A DNA stretch of 64,000 nucleotides from Microbacterium sulfonylureivorans (GCF_003999995.1 NZ_RJAD01000001.1:868001-932000), one strand, 5' to 3'; positions 9,183 through 17,883 are shown, counted from the first letter of the stretch. The notes: a model not told the origin generated them from the sequence alone. Program-made: numbers and translations.

Positions 9183-9197
9183 TGAAAGGGAGTTTCA
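9183..9197. promoter_or_regulatory. Putative MurR/RpiR operator, site 2, covering the nagB ribosome-binding site
   Basis: TGAAA-GGGAG-TTTCA is a perfect inverted repeat with a 5-bp centre; the arms extend one more base each side. The centre is the Shine-Dalgarno of nagB and the last A is the first base of its ATG, so a bound protein would also cover the translation start. A third related palindrome, TGAAA-A-TTTCA, lies at 9159-9169. Confidence 0.5.
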
Positions 9198-9994
9198 TGG
9201 CAGACGTGAACATCTTCGCAGACCCGGGAGACGCTGCTGCGGTCGTCGCCGATCTGGTGTTGAGGGCCGCGCACGCGAAGCCCGACCTCGTTCTCGGGGT
9301 CGCAACCGGGGCAACCCCGCTCCTGGCTTATCGCCTCATCGGACAGCTGGCGGACCGCGACAGTGTCGCGCTCGACCGCGTCCGGGGATTCGCACTGGAC
9401 GAGTACCTCGGGCTCGAGCCCGGGCATCCCTCGAGCTATCGCGCGACCGTGGACAGCGAGATCGCACCCGCGCTGGGAGTCGCAGCCGAGCACATCCTCG
9501 TGCCCGAACCTCATCCGTCCGACCCCACCGACGCAGGGCGCGCGTTCGAGGCATCCATCCGGGCGGCGGGCGGCATCGATGTCCAGATCCTCGGCATCGG
9601 CTCGACCGGACACATCGGCTTCAACGAGCCAGGGTCATCCCTCAGCTCCCGCACGCGCATCAAGACGCTGAGCGCGCGAACGCGGGATGACAACGCCCGT
9701 TACTTCGCTTCTCCCGACGACGTGCCCCACCACGCGATCACGCAAGGGATCGGGACCATCCTCGAAGCACGTCACCTCATACTGATGGCGTTCGGGGAGC
9801 AGAAGGCGAACGCGATCGCCGAAGCGATCGAGGGCGGGGTCACCGCCCGCGTCCCCGCGTCTGCCGTACAGCTGCACCCGCACGTGACCGTGATCGTGGA
9901 CGACGCCGCTGCCTCACGGCTTCAGCATCGCGACTACTACCTCCACGCTCAGCAGGCGCAGCACCGACGCGCCCCGCACGGCTCCGTCGCATGA
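9197..9994 (+). CDS. nagB: Glucosamine-6-phosphate deaminase
   Basis: 265 residues, the usual size for NagB. Motifs are VLGVATGATPLLAY (phosphate loop), FALDEYLGL (general base Asp) and GIGSTGHIGFNEPGSS (active-site His and substrate loop). It converts GlcN-6-P to fructose-6-P and ammonia. The ATG at 9197 follows the Shine-Dalgarno AAAGGGAG by 4 bp; a longer open frame upstream lies inside the divergent gene and is a shadow. It is divergent from the importer-MurR-MurQ operon and completes the route MurNAc to GlcNAc-6-P to GlcN-6-P to fructose-6-P, except for the deacetylase NagA, which I do not see in this window. The last 4 bp overlap the next gene. Confidence 0.95.
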   Translation: MADVNIFADPGDAAAVVADLVLRAAHAKPDLVLGVATGATPLLAYRLIGQLADRDSVALDRVRGFALDEYLGLEPGHPSSYRATVDSEIAPALGVAAEHILVPEPHPSDPTDAGRAFEASIRAAGGIDVQILGIGSTGHIGFNEPGSSLSSRTRIKTLSARTRDDNARYFASPDDVPHHAITQGIGTILEARHLILMAFGEQKANAIAEAIEGGVTARVPASAVQLHPHVTVIVDDAAASRLQHRDYYLHAQQAQHRRAPHGSVA

Positions 9995-10368
9995 CAGGAA
10001 GCACGCAGCCGCCGCGGAGGTTCCCCCGTTTCGTCTTCGATCACGGCTCGGAACCCGACCCTCGCTTCAGCCTCGCAAACGAACGCACCTATCTCGCATG
10101 GATACGAACGGCGCTGGCGCTCACCGCCGGCGGAGTCGCCCTCGAACTCCTCGGCGGCGACCTGAACCCCATCCTCCGAGCCATCGCTGCGACCATACTC
10201 ATCGCGGCCGGCACAAGCATCCCCCTCCTCGCGTGGCATGACTGGGCCGCCAACGAACGAGCACTCCGTCGCGAGCGACCGCTGCGACCCGGAACCATGA
10301 GCGTCGCGATCGCGGTCGCGATCGTCGCGGCCGGTGCCCTCACGCTCGCAGCGAGTGTCTGGCCATGA
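9991..10368 (+). CDS. DUF202 (YidH-type) membrane protein
   Basis: 125 residues. The DUF202 signature FSLANERTYLAWIRTALAL sits near residue 30-50. Three hydrophobic helices follow (ALALTAGGVALELLGG, AIAATILIAAGTSIPLLAW, VAIAVAIVAAGALTLAAS). The family is widespread and of unknown function. The start ATG overlaps the nagB stop (ATGA), and its own stop overlaps the next gene the same way, so the three genes are translationally coupled. Why a DUF202 pair is coupled to nagB is unclear. Confidence 0.88.
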   Translation: MTGSTQPPRRFPRFVFDHGSEPDPRFSLANERTYLAWIRTALALTAGGVALELLGGDLNPILRAIAATILIAAGTSIPLLAWHDWAANERALRRERPLRPGTMSVAIAVAIVAAGALTLAASVWP

Positions 10369-10697
10369 CGCCACGACCCGCCGCCGACCGCGGACGACAA
10401 GCCGAGCGCACGCTGCTCTCCTGGCGTCGGACCGCGCTCGTTGTACTCGGGTGCTCGCTCATCACCGCCCGAGCGGCTGAACCCACATCCTTGCTCGCAG
10501 CCACCTCGGTGAGCATCGGCATCGTCACGTCCTTCTACATGTTCCGTGCATCCGCGCGCAGACATGCCACGAACCTCGCGGCCATCAGCGGGGCTTCTCC
10601 CCGCTTCGCCGCACACATCGGCCAGACGACGCTCAATACCGCTATCGCGGCTTCGAGCTTCGGCGCACTCGGCGCCGCAGTGCTCGCCTTGATATAG
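10365..10697 (+). CDS. Second DUF202 family membrane protein
   Basis: 110 residues. The N-terminus contains the DUF202 core ERTLLSWRRTALVVLGC, followed by three hydrophobic stretches ending in AIAASSFGALGAAVLALI. The two DUF202 proteins commonly occur as adjacent pairs in actinobacteria, here overlapping by 4 bp, and may form a heteromeric membrane complex. Function unknown. Confidence 0.85.
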   Translation: MTPRPAADRGRQAERTLLSWRRTALVVLGCSLITARAAEPTSLLAATSVSIGIVTSFYMFRASARRHATNLAAISGASPRFAAHIGQTTLNTAIAASSFGALGAAVLALI

Positions 10698-11100
10698 CGG
10701 CGCCATTGCAGCGTCGCCGCACTCGACAACACCACGGATCGGGCGGCCCACCTATCGCGACGCCGTCCGTCTTCATCGCGTGCGGCGACAGCCGTCGCAA
10801 AGACGGGCGATCCGACCAAGACCAGAGTGTCCGAAAAGCGGCTCAGGTCCGTCACCACTCGGAAGCGCCATGGTCCAGAGGCGTCGGTGATACGCCTGGA
10901 GGGCCGGACTGTGTCGGTCCGAGTCCATACCCCGGCGCGATTCGAGATTTCGACAGCGATCCTTGATGTGCGTGGTCCGCCTCACGCCTTCCTGAACCGT
11001 TCCCACGAGGATCCAGCGTGAACGACCCGTGGCCGCCGATCGACGAGCGGGGGACGGGATATCAGGGCCGTATCGCCTACCGGGCCGCCCCCAACGGCTG
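10698..11100. other. Intergenic stretch without a convincing gene
   Basis: About 400 bp between the second DUF202 gene and a short minus-strand membrane-protein gene. Short open frames exist on both strands, but they have arginine-rich shadow-type composition, no Shine-Dalgarno and no recognisable motif. An imperfect GC-rich inverted repeat just after the DUF202 stop (about 10699-10724) could act as a terminator, but it lacks a T-run. Confidence 0.5.
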
Positions 11101-11274
11101 TCACATGCCGCGTCGTCCGATGGCGATCGGGACGATGAACGCCAGGGAGAACGAGACGATCCCCGCGACGAAGATCAGTCCAGGCAGCACGGGCGCACCC
11201 TGAGCCAATCCGACAAGGACGATTCCTCCAACCAAGAGCACCAGGAACAGCAGGAACTGCGCAGCGATTGCCAT
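11101..11274 (-). CDS. Small two-helix membrane protein
   Basis: 57 residues. The ATG at 11274 is preceded by the Shine-Dalgarno GAGGAAG. The sequence opens MAIAAQFLLFLVLLVGGIVL. A short loop (AQGAPVLPG) and a second helix (LIFVAGIVSFSLAFIVPIAI) follow, ending IGRRGM. The helix-loop-helix layout with a positively charged tail suggests a small inner-membrane protein. The frame has G/C-rich third positions and a good ribosome-binding site, which argues that it is real. No family recognised. It is transcribed away from the ArsR-SulP pair. Confidence 0.72.
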   Translation of the reverse strand: MAIAAQFLLFLVLLVGGIVLVGLAQGAPVLPGLIFVAGIVSFSLAFIVPIAIGRRGM

Positions 11275-11354
11275 GTCTTCCTCACAGTGCGGTAGAGAGG
11301 GCCCCAGGAGACGTCGACTACGTCGGCGTCTGGTTCACGCGTCGTTGGCGTGAC

Positions 11355-11375
11355 ATGATGACTTTATCAAATCAT
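11355..11375. promoter_or_regulatory. AT-rich inverted repeat upstream of the ArsR-SulP pair, possible ArsR operator
   Basis: ATGAT at 11355-11359 and ATCAT at 11371-11375 are inverted around an AT-rich 11-bp centre, in an otherwise GC-rich region, 50 bp upstream of the ArsR-type start. ArsR-family proteins typically bind such AT-rich dyads and autorepress. This is a weak, context-based call. Confidence 0.3.
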
Positions 11376-11424
11376 TGACCCGCCATCGTTGCACGAGGCG
11401 GAGGCCGCGCGGAGGGAGACTGAG

Positions 11425-11805
11425 GTGGAGAGCTTGCTGGGCGAAGACCGTCCCCTGTACGAGGTAAAGGCAAACCTCTTCAAAGGCCTGGCGCATCCGG
11501 TTCGGGTACGCATCCTGGAGATCCTCACGGCGAGTGACGAGGTGGCCGTCAGCGCCCTGATGGAGGAACTCCACATCGAGGCGTCGCATCTCTCTCAACA
11601 TCTGGCAGTACTACGCAAGCACCACCTCGTCGTGTCGGAGCGCAGGGGCAGCCAGGTGTTCTACCGACCCGCGTTCCCCGAGGTCGCAGACCTTCTCCGG
11701 GCCGCACGGAGCCTGCTGGTGGATATCCTCACCCAGACAAAGCGGCAGCTGCAGGACACCAACAGCCTCCCCACGCTCGCTTCGTGGGCGAATGAACCGC
11801 GGTGA
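11425..11805 (+). CDS. ArsR-family winged-helix regulator
   Basis: About 126 residues from the GTG at 11425, which follows the Shine-Dalgarno GGAGGGAG; a TTG at 11389 would add 12 residues but lacks such a site. The core KGLAHPVRVRILEIL is the ArsR hallmark. ASHLSQHLAVLRKHHLVVSERRG is the recognition helix and VFYRP the wing. There are no cysteines, so it is not a classical thiolate metal sensor. Its stop overlaps the SulP start (GTGA), so it probably controls that transporter and itself. Confidence 0.88.
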   Translation: MESLLGEDRPLYEVKANLFKGLAHPVRVRILEILTASDEVAVSALMEELHIEASHLSQHLAVLRKHHLVVSERRGSQVFYRPAFPEVADLLRAARSLLVDILTQTKRQLQDTNSLPTLASWANEPR

Positions 11806-13436
11806 ACCTGAGAAGCTACCTCGCACCGCTCCTGCCGGGGACCGCGGACTACCGTAGTCTGCCGCGGACCTGGCGCGGCGACCTCGTCGCGGGGGTCACC
11901 GTGGGGATCGTCGCGCTGCCGTTGGCGCTGGCGTTCGGAGTGAGTTCCGGTGTCGGCCCCGAGGCCGGCTTGGTCACCGCGATCATCGCTGGTGTGGTCG
12001 CCGCGGTGTTCGGCGGGTCCAACGTGCAGGTCTCGGGCCCCACCGGAGCCATGGTGGTGGTGCTCGGACCGATCGTCGCGCTCCACGGCCCCGGGGTCGT
12101 ACCTCTGCTGAGCGTGCTCGCAGGCGTGTTCGTGGTCGCCGCCGGCGTCCTCAAAATCGGTCGCATCGTCTCCTACATCCCGTGGCCGGTGATCGAAGGA
12201 TTCACCCTGGGGATCGCGGTGATCATCTTTCTGCAGCAGGTCCCCGCCGCGCTCGGCACCGCTCCCGGGCCGAGCAGCAATGCGCTCGTCGCAACGCTCC
12301 AAGCGCTCCCCACGATGACATTGCCCGAGGCAGGCTGGGCGATCGCCATCACAGCGACCGTCATGGTCACGATGATCCTCGTTCCCCGCCTGAGCCGGCA
12401 CCTCCCGGGATCGCTCATCGCCATCATCATCGTGACGATCGCGGCGGCGGTCGCGAGCCTGCCTATCGATCGGATCGGGGAACTGCCGTCCGCGCTGCCC
12501 GCGCCCGCGATTCCTCCTGTCAGCGTCGAGTTGCTCACTGCGCTCACCGGGCCCGCGCTCACCGTCGCCGCTCTCGCCGCCATCGAGTCGCTGCTGTCCG
12601 CCCGAGTCGCGGCCTCCATCTCGGACACCGGCCCCTACGACGCCGACCGCGAACTCGTCGGACAGGGCCTCGCCTCTGTCGCGTCCGGGGTGTTCGGGGG
12701 GATGCCGGCGACCGGCGCGATCGCCCGGACCGCCGTGAACGTCCGCTCCGGCGCTCACACCCGACTTGCCGCGATCACGCACTCGCTGATCCTTCTTGCC
12801 GTCGTCTACCTGGCCACGACCGCGGTGTCACAAATCCCGCTGGCCGCCCTCGCCGGGGTGCTCATGGTCACCGCGACGCGCATGATCTCCCCCTCCACGG
12901 TGCGCAGCGTGATCTCCGCAAGCAGATCGGACGCGATCGTATTCGTCACCACCGCCATCGTCACCGTGTCATTCGACCTCATCGTCGCGGTCGGGATCGG
13001 AATCGCAGGCGCGGGCTTCTTCGCACTCCGCTCGCTTGCCGCCTCAGGAGGCGTCCACCGCGAAGAAATCTCCGAACCCGCGGAGCTCGAAGACGCCGAG
13101 ATCGCCGTGTTCCGCCTCGACGGGGCTCTGTTCTTCGGCGCCGCCGACCGGATGATGGACGAGATCAACCACATCACCAACGTCTCCGTCGTGATCCTCC
13201 GCCTATCCCAACTACAAGTCCTCGACGCGACCGGCGCCCGCGTGATCACCGAACTCGTCCAATCCTTGGAACGTAGGAACATCACCGTACTCATCAAAGG
13301 AGTTCAGGACCGCCACATCCGCGTCGCAACCCGCGTCGGCGTCATCTCCTCGCTCCGTCACCAGAACCACCTGTTCACCGACCTGCCCACCGCCATAGAA
13401 CACGCGCGCAGCCACGTCCGCCGCGGACACCTCTGA
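11802..13436 (+). CDS. SulP-family anion transporter with C-terminal STAS domain
   Basis: 544 residues. The N-terminal membrane domain (about 25-420) has the SulP signature region DLVAGVTVGIVALPLALAFG and a TM-core segment GPEAGLVTAIIAGVVAAVFGG. The C-terminal STAS domain (about 425-540) includes VVILRLSQLQVLDATGARVI. SulP proteins move sulfate, bicarbonate or other anions by symport or exchange. The substrate cannot be told here: no carbonic-anhydrase fusion is present and no sulfate-assimilation gene is nearby. Starts with GTG, overlapping the ArsR-type gene by 4 bp. Confidence 0.92.
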   Translation: MNLRSYLAPLLPGTADYRSLPRTWRGDLVAGVTVGIVALPLALAFGVSSGVGPEAGLVTAIIAGVVAAVFGGSNVQVSGPTGAMVVVLGPIVALHGPGVVPLLSVLAGVFVVAAGVLKIGRIVSYIPWPVIEGFTLGIAVIIFLQQVPAALGTAPGPSSNALVATLQALPTMTLPEAGWAIAITATVMVTMILVPRLSRHLPGSLIAIIIVTIAAAVASLPIDRIGELPSALPAPAIPPVSVELLTALTGPALTVAALAAIESLLSARVAASISDTGPYDADRELVGQGLASVASGVFGGMPATGAIARTAVNVRSGAHTRLAAITHSLILLAVVYLATTAVSQIPLAALAGVLMVTATRMISPSTVRSVISASRSDAIVFVTTAIVTVSFDLIVAVGIGIAGAGFFALRSLAASGGVHREEISEPAELEDAEIAVFRLDGALFFGAADRMMDEINHITNVSVVILRLSQLQVLDATGARVITELVQSLERRNITVLIKGVQDRHIRVATRVGVISSLRHQNHLFTDLPTAIEHARSHVRRGHL

Positions 13437-13627
13437 GCGATCACCGGATCGGCCGTCGATCATGCTCTCGATGCCTGCTCTCCGATACGCGCGTCCAGTG
13501 TCACGTGCCCAGGTGCCTCACCCAAGCGCGCGGGTCTGTCGGCAATCTTGAACGAGGCTAAGCGTGCCTCCCCCGACGACCAGAACCTCGCTTCTGTGCC
13601 CCGCCGCCGGTTCCGCTGCGTGTGTGG

Positions 13628-14557
13628 TCATGGCCACACGCCTGCCATGGGAATCGGGTCGGCGATGCCGAGGAGTGTGTCCGAACCTGGCGACCCGATG
13701 AAAGCCAGGAGAACCGGGGCGCCCGAGCGATCGTGAACAATGCGTCCGGCGTAGTAGGGCGCCGGCGCGATGAGACGAGCATCGTCCACCCGAACCGCGG
13801 CAGGGAAGCCGGGTGCCTCGACCGCCCACACCCCCTCGGCAGGAGCATCCGAGGTGCGATTCTCGTCCGCTGTGCGCGCGCCGCAGAACACGACGACGGA
13901 CTTTCCTCCGACGTCCACGACCTGCAGCACCTCGAGGTGAGGGAAGACGGCTGATGGGGGCGACAACGGTGGGCGCACGGTCCATCGCTCCAGGTCTGTC
14001 GACTGGGCGTAGCCGATCACGCCTCCGCCGGCGACGCCGCTGCCCTTTGCCCGCGCCGTGATCAGCATGTGCCAACTGCCGTCCCGCTGATCCTGGAACA
14101 CCCAGGGGTCACGCCAGGCCTCCTCTGGCCACGCGCTGTCGCCGAGCTTCTCGTAGTGAGCCTCATCGGCGCGCAGGACGAACTCCTGTTTCGTCCAGGT
14201 GTGCAGGTCAGTGGAGGTGGCGACGCCGATCGACTCCACGTTGGCCATGCCTGTCGCCGAGGGGAACACCGCCCCCGTGTAGAACATCCGCCACAGCCCG
14301 TCATCACCACGCACGACCGATCCGGTCCACGTGGCAGTCGCATCGAAGCTCCCTGCGGGCCCAGGCGCCAGCACCTCCCCGTGGTCTGTCCACTCGATCA
14401 GGTCCGTCGAGGTCGCGTGACCGATCCGCGCGTTCCGATGCCTCAGCTCAGGATCACCAAGCGACTTCGGCGCGTGGAGGTAGAAGAGATGAAAGGAGTC
14501 CCCTGGATCGGCGACCCAGAAGTCCCAGACCCAGTGGTTGTCGAGGCTGAACGCCAT
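13628..14557 (-). CDS. Glycoside hydrolase, five-bladed beta-propeller clan (GH32-like)
   Basis: 309 residues without a signal peptide, so cytoplasmic. The N-terminal strand WVWDFWVADPGDSFHLFYLH carries the candidate nucleophile Asp region. WTGSVVRGDDGLWRMFYTGA and EEAWRDPWVF (the RDP transition-state stabiliser motif) follow, with PHLEVLQVV as the candidate acid/base Glu strand. These are the clan GH-J/GH32-68 landmarks, but the length is short for an invertase with its C-terminal beta-sandwich, so only the catalytic propeller is present. It is the last gene of an operon with a CUT1 importer (93 bp downstream of the permease). A sucrose-like or other fructoside substrate is inferred. Confidence 0.8.
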   Translation of the reverse strand: MAFSLDNHWVWDFWVADPGDSFHLFYLHAPKSLGDPELRHRNARIGHATSTDLIEWTDHGEVLAPGPAGSFDATATWTGSVVRGDDGLWRMFYTGAVFPSATGMANVESIGVATSTDLHTWTKQEFVLRADEAHYEKLGDSAWPEEAWRDPWVFQDQRDGSWHMLITARAKGSGVAGGGVIGYAQSTDLERWTVRPPLSPPSAVFPHLEVLQVVDVGGKSVVVFCGARTADENRTSDAPAEGVWAVEAPGFPAAVRVDDARLIAPAPYYAGRIVHDRSGAPVLLAFIGSPGSDTLLGIADPIPMAGVWP

Positions 14558-14650
14558 GTGCGTCTCTCAATTCGGTTCGCGGCGATCGCTCGCCCGGTGA
14601 AGTGTGAAGCGGCGGCTCGGTCCTATCCGGTCGTGCCGTCGTGGGATGCT

Positions 14651-15475
14651 TCAGCCTTTGAGCGATCCCTGCATCAGTGCTGTCACGAACTGGCGCTGGA
14701 AGATCAGGAAGATGATCAGCGTCGGCGTGAGGATCAAGAGCGATCCTGCGCAGAGCAGCGGGATGTCGGTTCCGTACTGCCCCTGGAACGCCCCGAGAGC
14801 TCCCGCCATCGTTCGCTTCTCCGGGTCGTTGACGAGCACGATGGCGAGCAGGAACTGATTCCACGTCCACAGGAAGAGCAGGATCGCGAGCGAGGACAAT
14901 GCCGGCGCAGAGAGAGGCATGTGAATCCGCCAGAACAGCTGCCATGTCGTAGCGCCGTCGACACGCGCGGCTTCTGACAGTTCTGTCGGCATCGTGACGA
15001 AATGAGCGCGCATCCACATCACCGCAAACGGCATGAACAGTCCGATGAGCGGCAGGATGATCGCCCAACGAGTATTCAGAATGCCGAGCTCGCGGATCTG
15101 GAAGTAGAGCGGAGTGATGATGCCCTCGAAGGGCAGCGTGAGCCCGAGCACGAAGAGGACGAACACGATCTGGCCGCCTCGAGGCTTCAGATGGCCGAGC
15201 GCAAACCCTGCGAGCGTCGCGATGATGACAGCGGTCGGGACGACTGCCAGCTCGATGAGTGCGCTCGAACCGAGGAGCGCCCACATGTTCGCTGCCTGGA
15301 AGGCCACCGCGAAGTTGTCCCAGTGAGGGGTCTCTGGCCACTCGAGGCCGCGCGGATACGTGCCCGGTTCGTGAAGCGCCGTCACGAACAGACTGATGAA
15401 AGGCACCACCGTGACGAGCATCAGGATGATCAGGAGGATGCGACCCGTCCACTTTTCGCGTGCGGGGACGATCAC
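14651..15475 (-). CDS. Sugar ABC transporter permease, CUT1 family (MalG-like)
   Basis: 274 residues and about six membrane helices, with the first at 11-34. The EAA loop is SEAARVDGATTWQLFWRIHMPLS, and the C-terminus ends FVTALMQGSLKG, as is typical for MalG-like subunits. It starts at a GTG that overlaps the stop of the partner permease. No ATPase is encoded in the module. Confidence 0.93.
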   Translation of the reverse strand: MIVPAREKWTGRILLIILMLVTVVPFISLFVTALHEPGTYPRGLEWPETPHWDNFAVAFQAANMWALLGSSALIELAVVPTAVIIATLAGFALGHLKPRGGQIVFVLFVLGLTLPFEGIITPLYFQIRELGILNTRWAIILPLIGLFMPFAVMWMRAHFVTMPTELSEAARVDGATTWQLFWRIHMPLSAPALSSLAILLFLWTWNQFLLAIVLVNDPEKRTMAGALGAFQGQYGTDIPLLCAGSLLILTPTLIIFLIFQRQFVTALMQGSLKG

Positions 15476-16434
15476 GACTCTTTACCTCGGAGGATGCGCT
15501 GGAGCGGGAGGACGACGATGAGAACGAGGCACATCAGCACAATCGCGAAGGCGGACGCCGTGCCGATGTTTCGCTCATAGAAAGCCAGGTAGAAGATCTG
15601 CAGGCCCGGCACCAGCGTGCTGTCGCCAGGCCCGCCTTGGGTGGTGATGTAGATGATGTCGAAGCTGGCAAGTGCGGCGATCACCGTGACGGTCACGCAG
15701 ACCGCTACTTCCTGACGGACACCCGGGAGCGTGATCGCGAAGAACTCACGCACGGGGCCGGCTCCGTCGATGCGGGCTGCTTCGTACAAGGCGGGGTCGA
15801 CCTTGGTCATGCCCGCAAGGATGAGCACCAGGCACAACCCCACCAGAACCCACGCGCCGATCATGCCGACCGCCGGCAGCGCAGTGTCGAAGTCGCCGAG
15901 CCATGCTCTCGTCAATCCGCCCAGCCCGACGAGCCGCAAGAGCTGATTGACGAGGCCGTCGGTCGACAGCAGCCAGCTCCACATGATCCCCGCCGCCACG
16001 AGCGGGATCACCTGGGGAAGGAACAAGACGGTGCGCGAGACTCCGGCGAGCCTGCTCGTCGCGATCGCGCGGATCATGTTCGCGGCGAACAACGCGATGG
16101 CGACCGGAATGACACTGAAGTACAGGATGAGTTCGAACGCGTTGAGGATGGAGCCGACGAGTTTCGGATTGCTGAAGACCTCGACGTAGTTCTCGAGACC
16201 GACCCACGTCGCCGGACCGATCCCGTTCCACTCATACAAGGAGTACTGGGCAGAAAGCGCGATCGGCCTCAGTACGAAGAAGAAGTAGAAGGCCGCGGCT
16301 GGCAGGACGAGCAGATATGCGCTCAGACTGCGGATGCCTCGTCGCCGCCGACGCATCCGCTCGAGCGAACTCTGGGAGGGTGCTGCTGCGCCGGTGACGA
16401 TCACCGGCGCAGCAGCTGCTGGAACAACGGCCAT
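15472..16434 (-). CDS. Sugar ABC transporter permease, CUT1 family (MalF-like)
   Basis: 320 residues. An Arg-rich cytoplasmic N-terminus (MRRRRRGIRS) precedes the first helix (SAYLLVLPAAAFYFFFVLRP), followed by five more. The EAA loop is YEAARIDGAGPVREFFAITLPG. It starts 4 bp after the binding-protein stop and overlaps the second permease. The N-terminal coding sequence contains a perfect GC-rich inverted repeat at about 16389-16411, which I regard as coincidental. Confidence 0.93.
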   Translation of the reverse strand: MAVVPAAAAPVIVTGAAAPSQSSLERMRRRRRGIRSLSAYLLVLPAAAFYFFFVLRPIALSAQYSLYEWNGIGPATWVGLENYVEVFSNPKLVGSILNAFELILYFSVIPVAIALFAANMIRAIATSRLAGVSRTVLFLPQVIPLVAAGIMWSWLLSTDGLVNQLLRLVGLGGLTRAWLGDFDTALPAVGMIGAWVLVGLCLVLILAGMTKVDPALYEAARIDGAGPVREFFAITLPGVRQEVAVCVTVTVIAALASFDIIYITTQGGPGDSTLVPGLQIFYLAFYERNIGTASAFAIVLMCLVLIVVLPLQRILRGKES

Positions 16435-16438
16435 CGGA

Positions 16439-17803
16439 CTAGTTCCCGACCTGGCTCTCGTAGTCGGCCTGAACGGACTCGAGCATCCCCGCCGGAGTCT
16501 GTTCGCCGGCGACCATCTTCTGAAGGTTCGGCGTCCAGCTCTGAGCGTAGATCGCCCCGGTGGCGTTCGCGATGAAGTCCATCGCGCCGTTCGCCTCGCT
16601 CAGGGCCGCGCCGGCGTCCAGGGTCGCCGCGGTCGTCGAACCTTCCTCTACGGGAGGCATGAACGCGTCGGCGGGTCCCATCGGGTGAGATCCGCCCACC
16701 TCGACCGCTATTGCTCGCGCCTCGTCGTTCGTGGCGGTCCAATCGAGGAAGAACGCGGCGCAGTCCGGGTTTTCGGCGGCGGCCGCGACACCGTAGGTCA
16801 GCGGTGCGGACATGGCACCGATCGATCCACCTTCTTCGAGGGGCGGCATGAGGAAGAAGCCCGCGTTACCCGGCATCTGGTTGTCCAGGTTTCCGGACTC
16901 CCAGTCGCCGTTGAAGATGAAGAGCGACTCGCCCCCGATGAACCTGCTCATCATCTGTGCGTAGTCCAGCGAGTTGATGTCCTCCGCGAAGAAGCCGGCA
17001 TCGATCCACTTCTGGAGATGCTCCGCGGCGGCGAGGTTCTCCGCGGTATCGATGGTGGCGTCCGGCTGCTGGAAGATCCATTCGTTGATCGCGGCCGGGT
17101 CTCCGTATGACGCCATCAGCGCCTGCAGCGGGAACGCGAGGCCGCCGGTCGCTCCGCCATTGAACTGCGCGATCGGGACCAGTCCCGCGTCCTTGGCGTC
17201 CTGCAGGGCCGCGTCCAGCTCGTCCAGCGTCTTCGGCGCCTCGGTGAGCCCGATCTGCTCCGCGAGCTCCTTGTTGTAGAACACGCCCGTCATGGAGTAG
17301 TTCAGCCCCATCCCGTACAGCGGTCCGTCGCCGCGTCTGCCCTCATCGTTGACGCGAAGCTGCTCCAGCTGCGAAGGCGGCCAATCGGTCCATCCGAACG
17401 CCTCGGCGTACGGGTCCAGGTTGAGCAGCAGTCCGTCCGATGCCAGCTCGGACATCTGCGGGAGACGCATGAGATCCGGCGGAGAATCCTGCAGGACACG
17501 GGGCGCGTTCTGGGTGATGACCGCGAACTGATCCTCGCGGATGTCGAAGGTGACGTTGGGGAACTGCTTGGTGAATTCCTCGGTGAGCGCGGTGGGGAGC
17601 GGAAAGCCGGTCTCGAAGTAGGCGTCCAGAACGACGTCCTCGTCACCGCAGTCGGGTCCGTCCGCGCCGAAGTCCGTGTCGCTCGTAGCCTCGGGCGACG
17701 CGGTGCCCCCGGGAGGGGCGCATGCGGTCAGGGCTGCCGCCGAGAAAGCCATCACTCCCAAGAGCACGAGCGGACGAGTTGAGAGTTCTTGCATGTGAGA
17801 CAC
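16439..17803 (-). CDS. Sugar-binding lipoprotein, ABC transporter (SBP family 1)
   Basis: About 454 residues from the GTG at 17803, chosen because GAAGGGG lies 6 bp upstream; an ATG three codons later is the alternative. A lipoprotein signal peptide with lipobox ALTAC precedes a mature protein of CUT1 type (EEFTKQFPNVTFDIRED, GLNYSMTGVFYNKELAEQIG, FIFNGDWESGNLDNQ). It delivers the ligand to the two permeases downstream. The 20-bp palindrome at 17864-17883, 60 bp upstream, is the likely control site. The ligand is presumably the fructoside cut by the GH32-like enzyme of the same operon. Confidence 0.93.
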   Translation of the reverse strand: MSHMQELSTRPLVLLGVMAFSAAALTACAPPGGTASPEATSDTDFGADGPDCGDEDVVLDAYFETGFPLPTALTEEFTKQFPNVTFDIREDQFAVITQNAPRVLQDSPPDLMRLPQMSELASDGLLLNLDPYAEAFGWTDWPPSQLEQLRVNDEGRRGDGPLYGMGLNYSMTGVFYNKELAEQIGLTEAPKTLDELDAALQDAKDAGLVPIAQFNGGATGGLAFPLQALMASYGDPAAINEWIFQQPDATIDTAENLAAAEHLQKWIDAGFFAEDINSLDYAQMMSRFIGGESLFIFNGDWESGNLDNQMPGNAGFFLMPPLEEGGSIGAMSAPLTYGVAAAAENPDCAAFFLDWTATNDEARAIAVEVGGSHPMGPADAFMPPVEEGSTTAATLDAGAALSEANGAMDFIANATGAIYAQSWTPNLQKMVAGEQTPAGMLESVQADYESQVGN

Positions 17804-17863
17804 CTGTGTCCCCTTCCAGAAACCGCGTTGTCGTTTATGTGATCGCCCGGTGCAGTCGAGCAC

Positions 17864-17883
17864 ATGCTAAATCGGGTTAGCAT
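17864..17883. promoter_or_regulatory. LacI-type operator, copy 1 (ATGCTAA-N6-TTAGCAT)
   Basis: ATGCTAAATCGGGTTAGCAT is a perfect 7-bp inverted repeat with a 6-bp centre; one more base pairs on each side. The exact reverse complement occurs at 19157-19176. It sits between the binding-protein gene and the divergent lacI gene. Confidence 0.85.

Noticed and set aside
10535..10858. Minus-strand frame MVTDLSRFSDTLVLVG...
   Set aside because: Mostly antisense to the second DUF202 gene, with no ribosome-binding site.
16389..16411. Perfect GC-rich inverted repeat in the MalF-like gene
   Set aside because: Lies inside well-supported coding sequence (APVIVTGAA); probably a by-product of codon bias.
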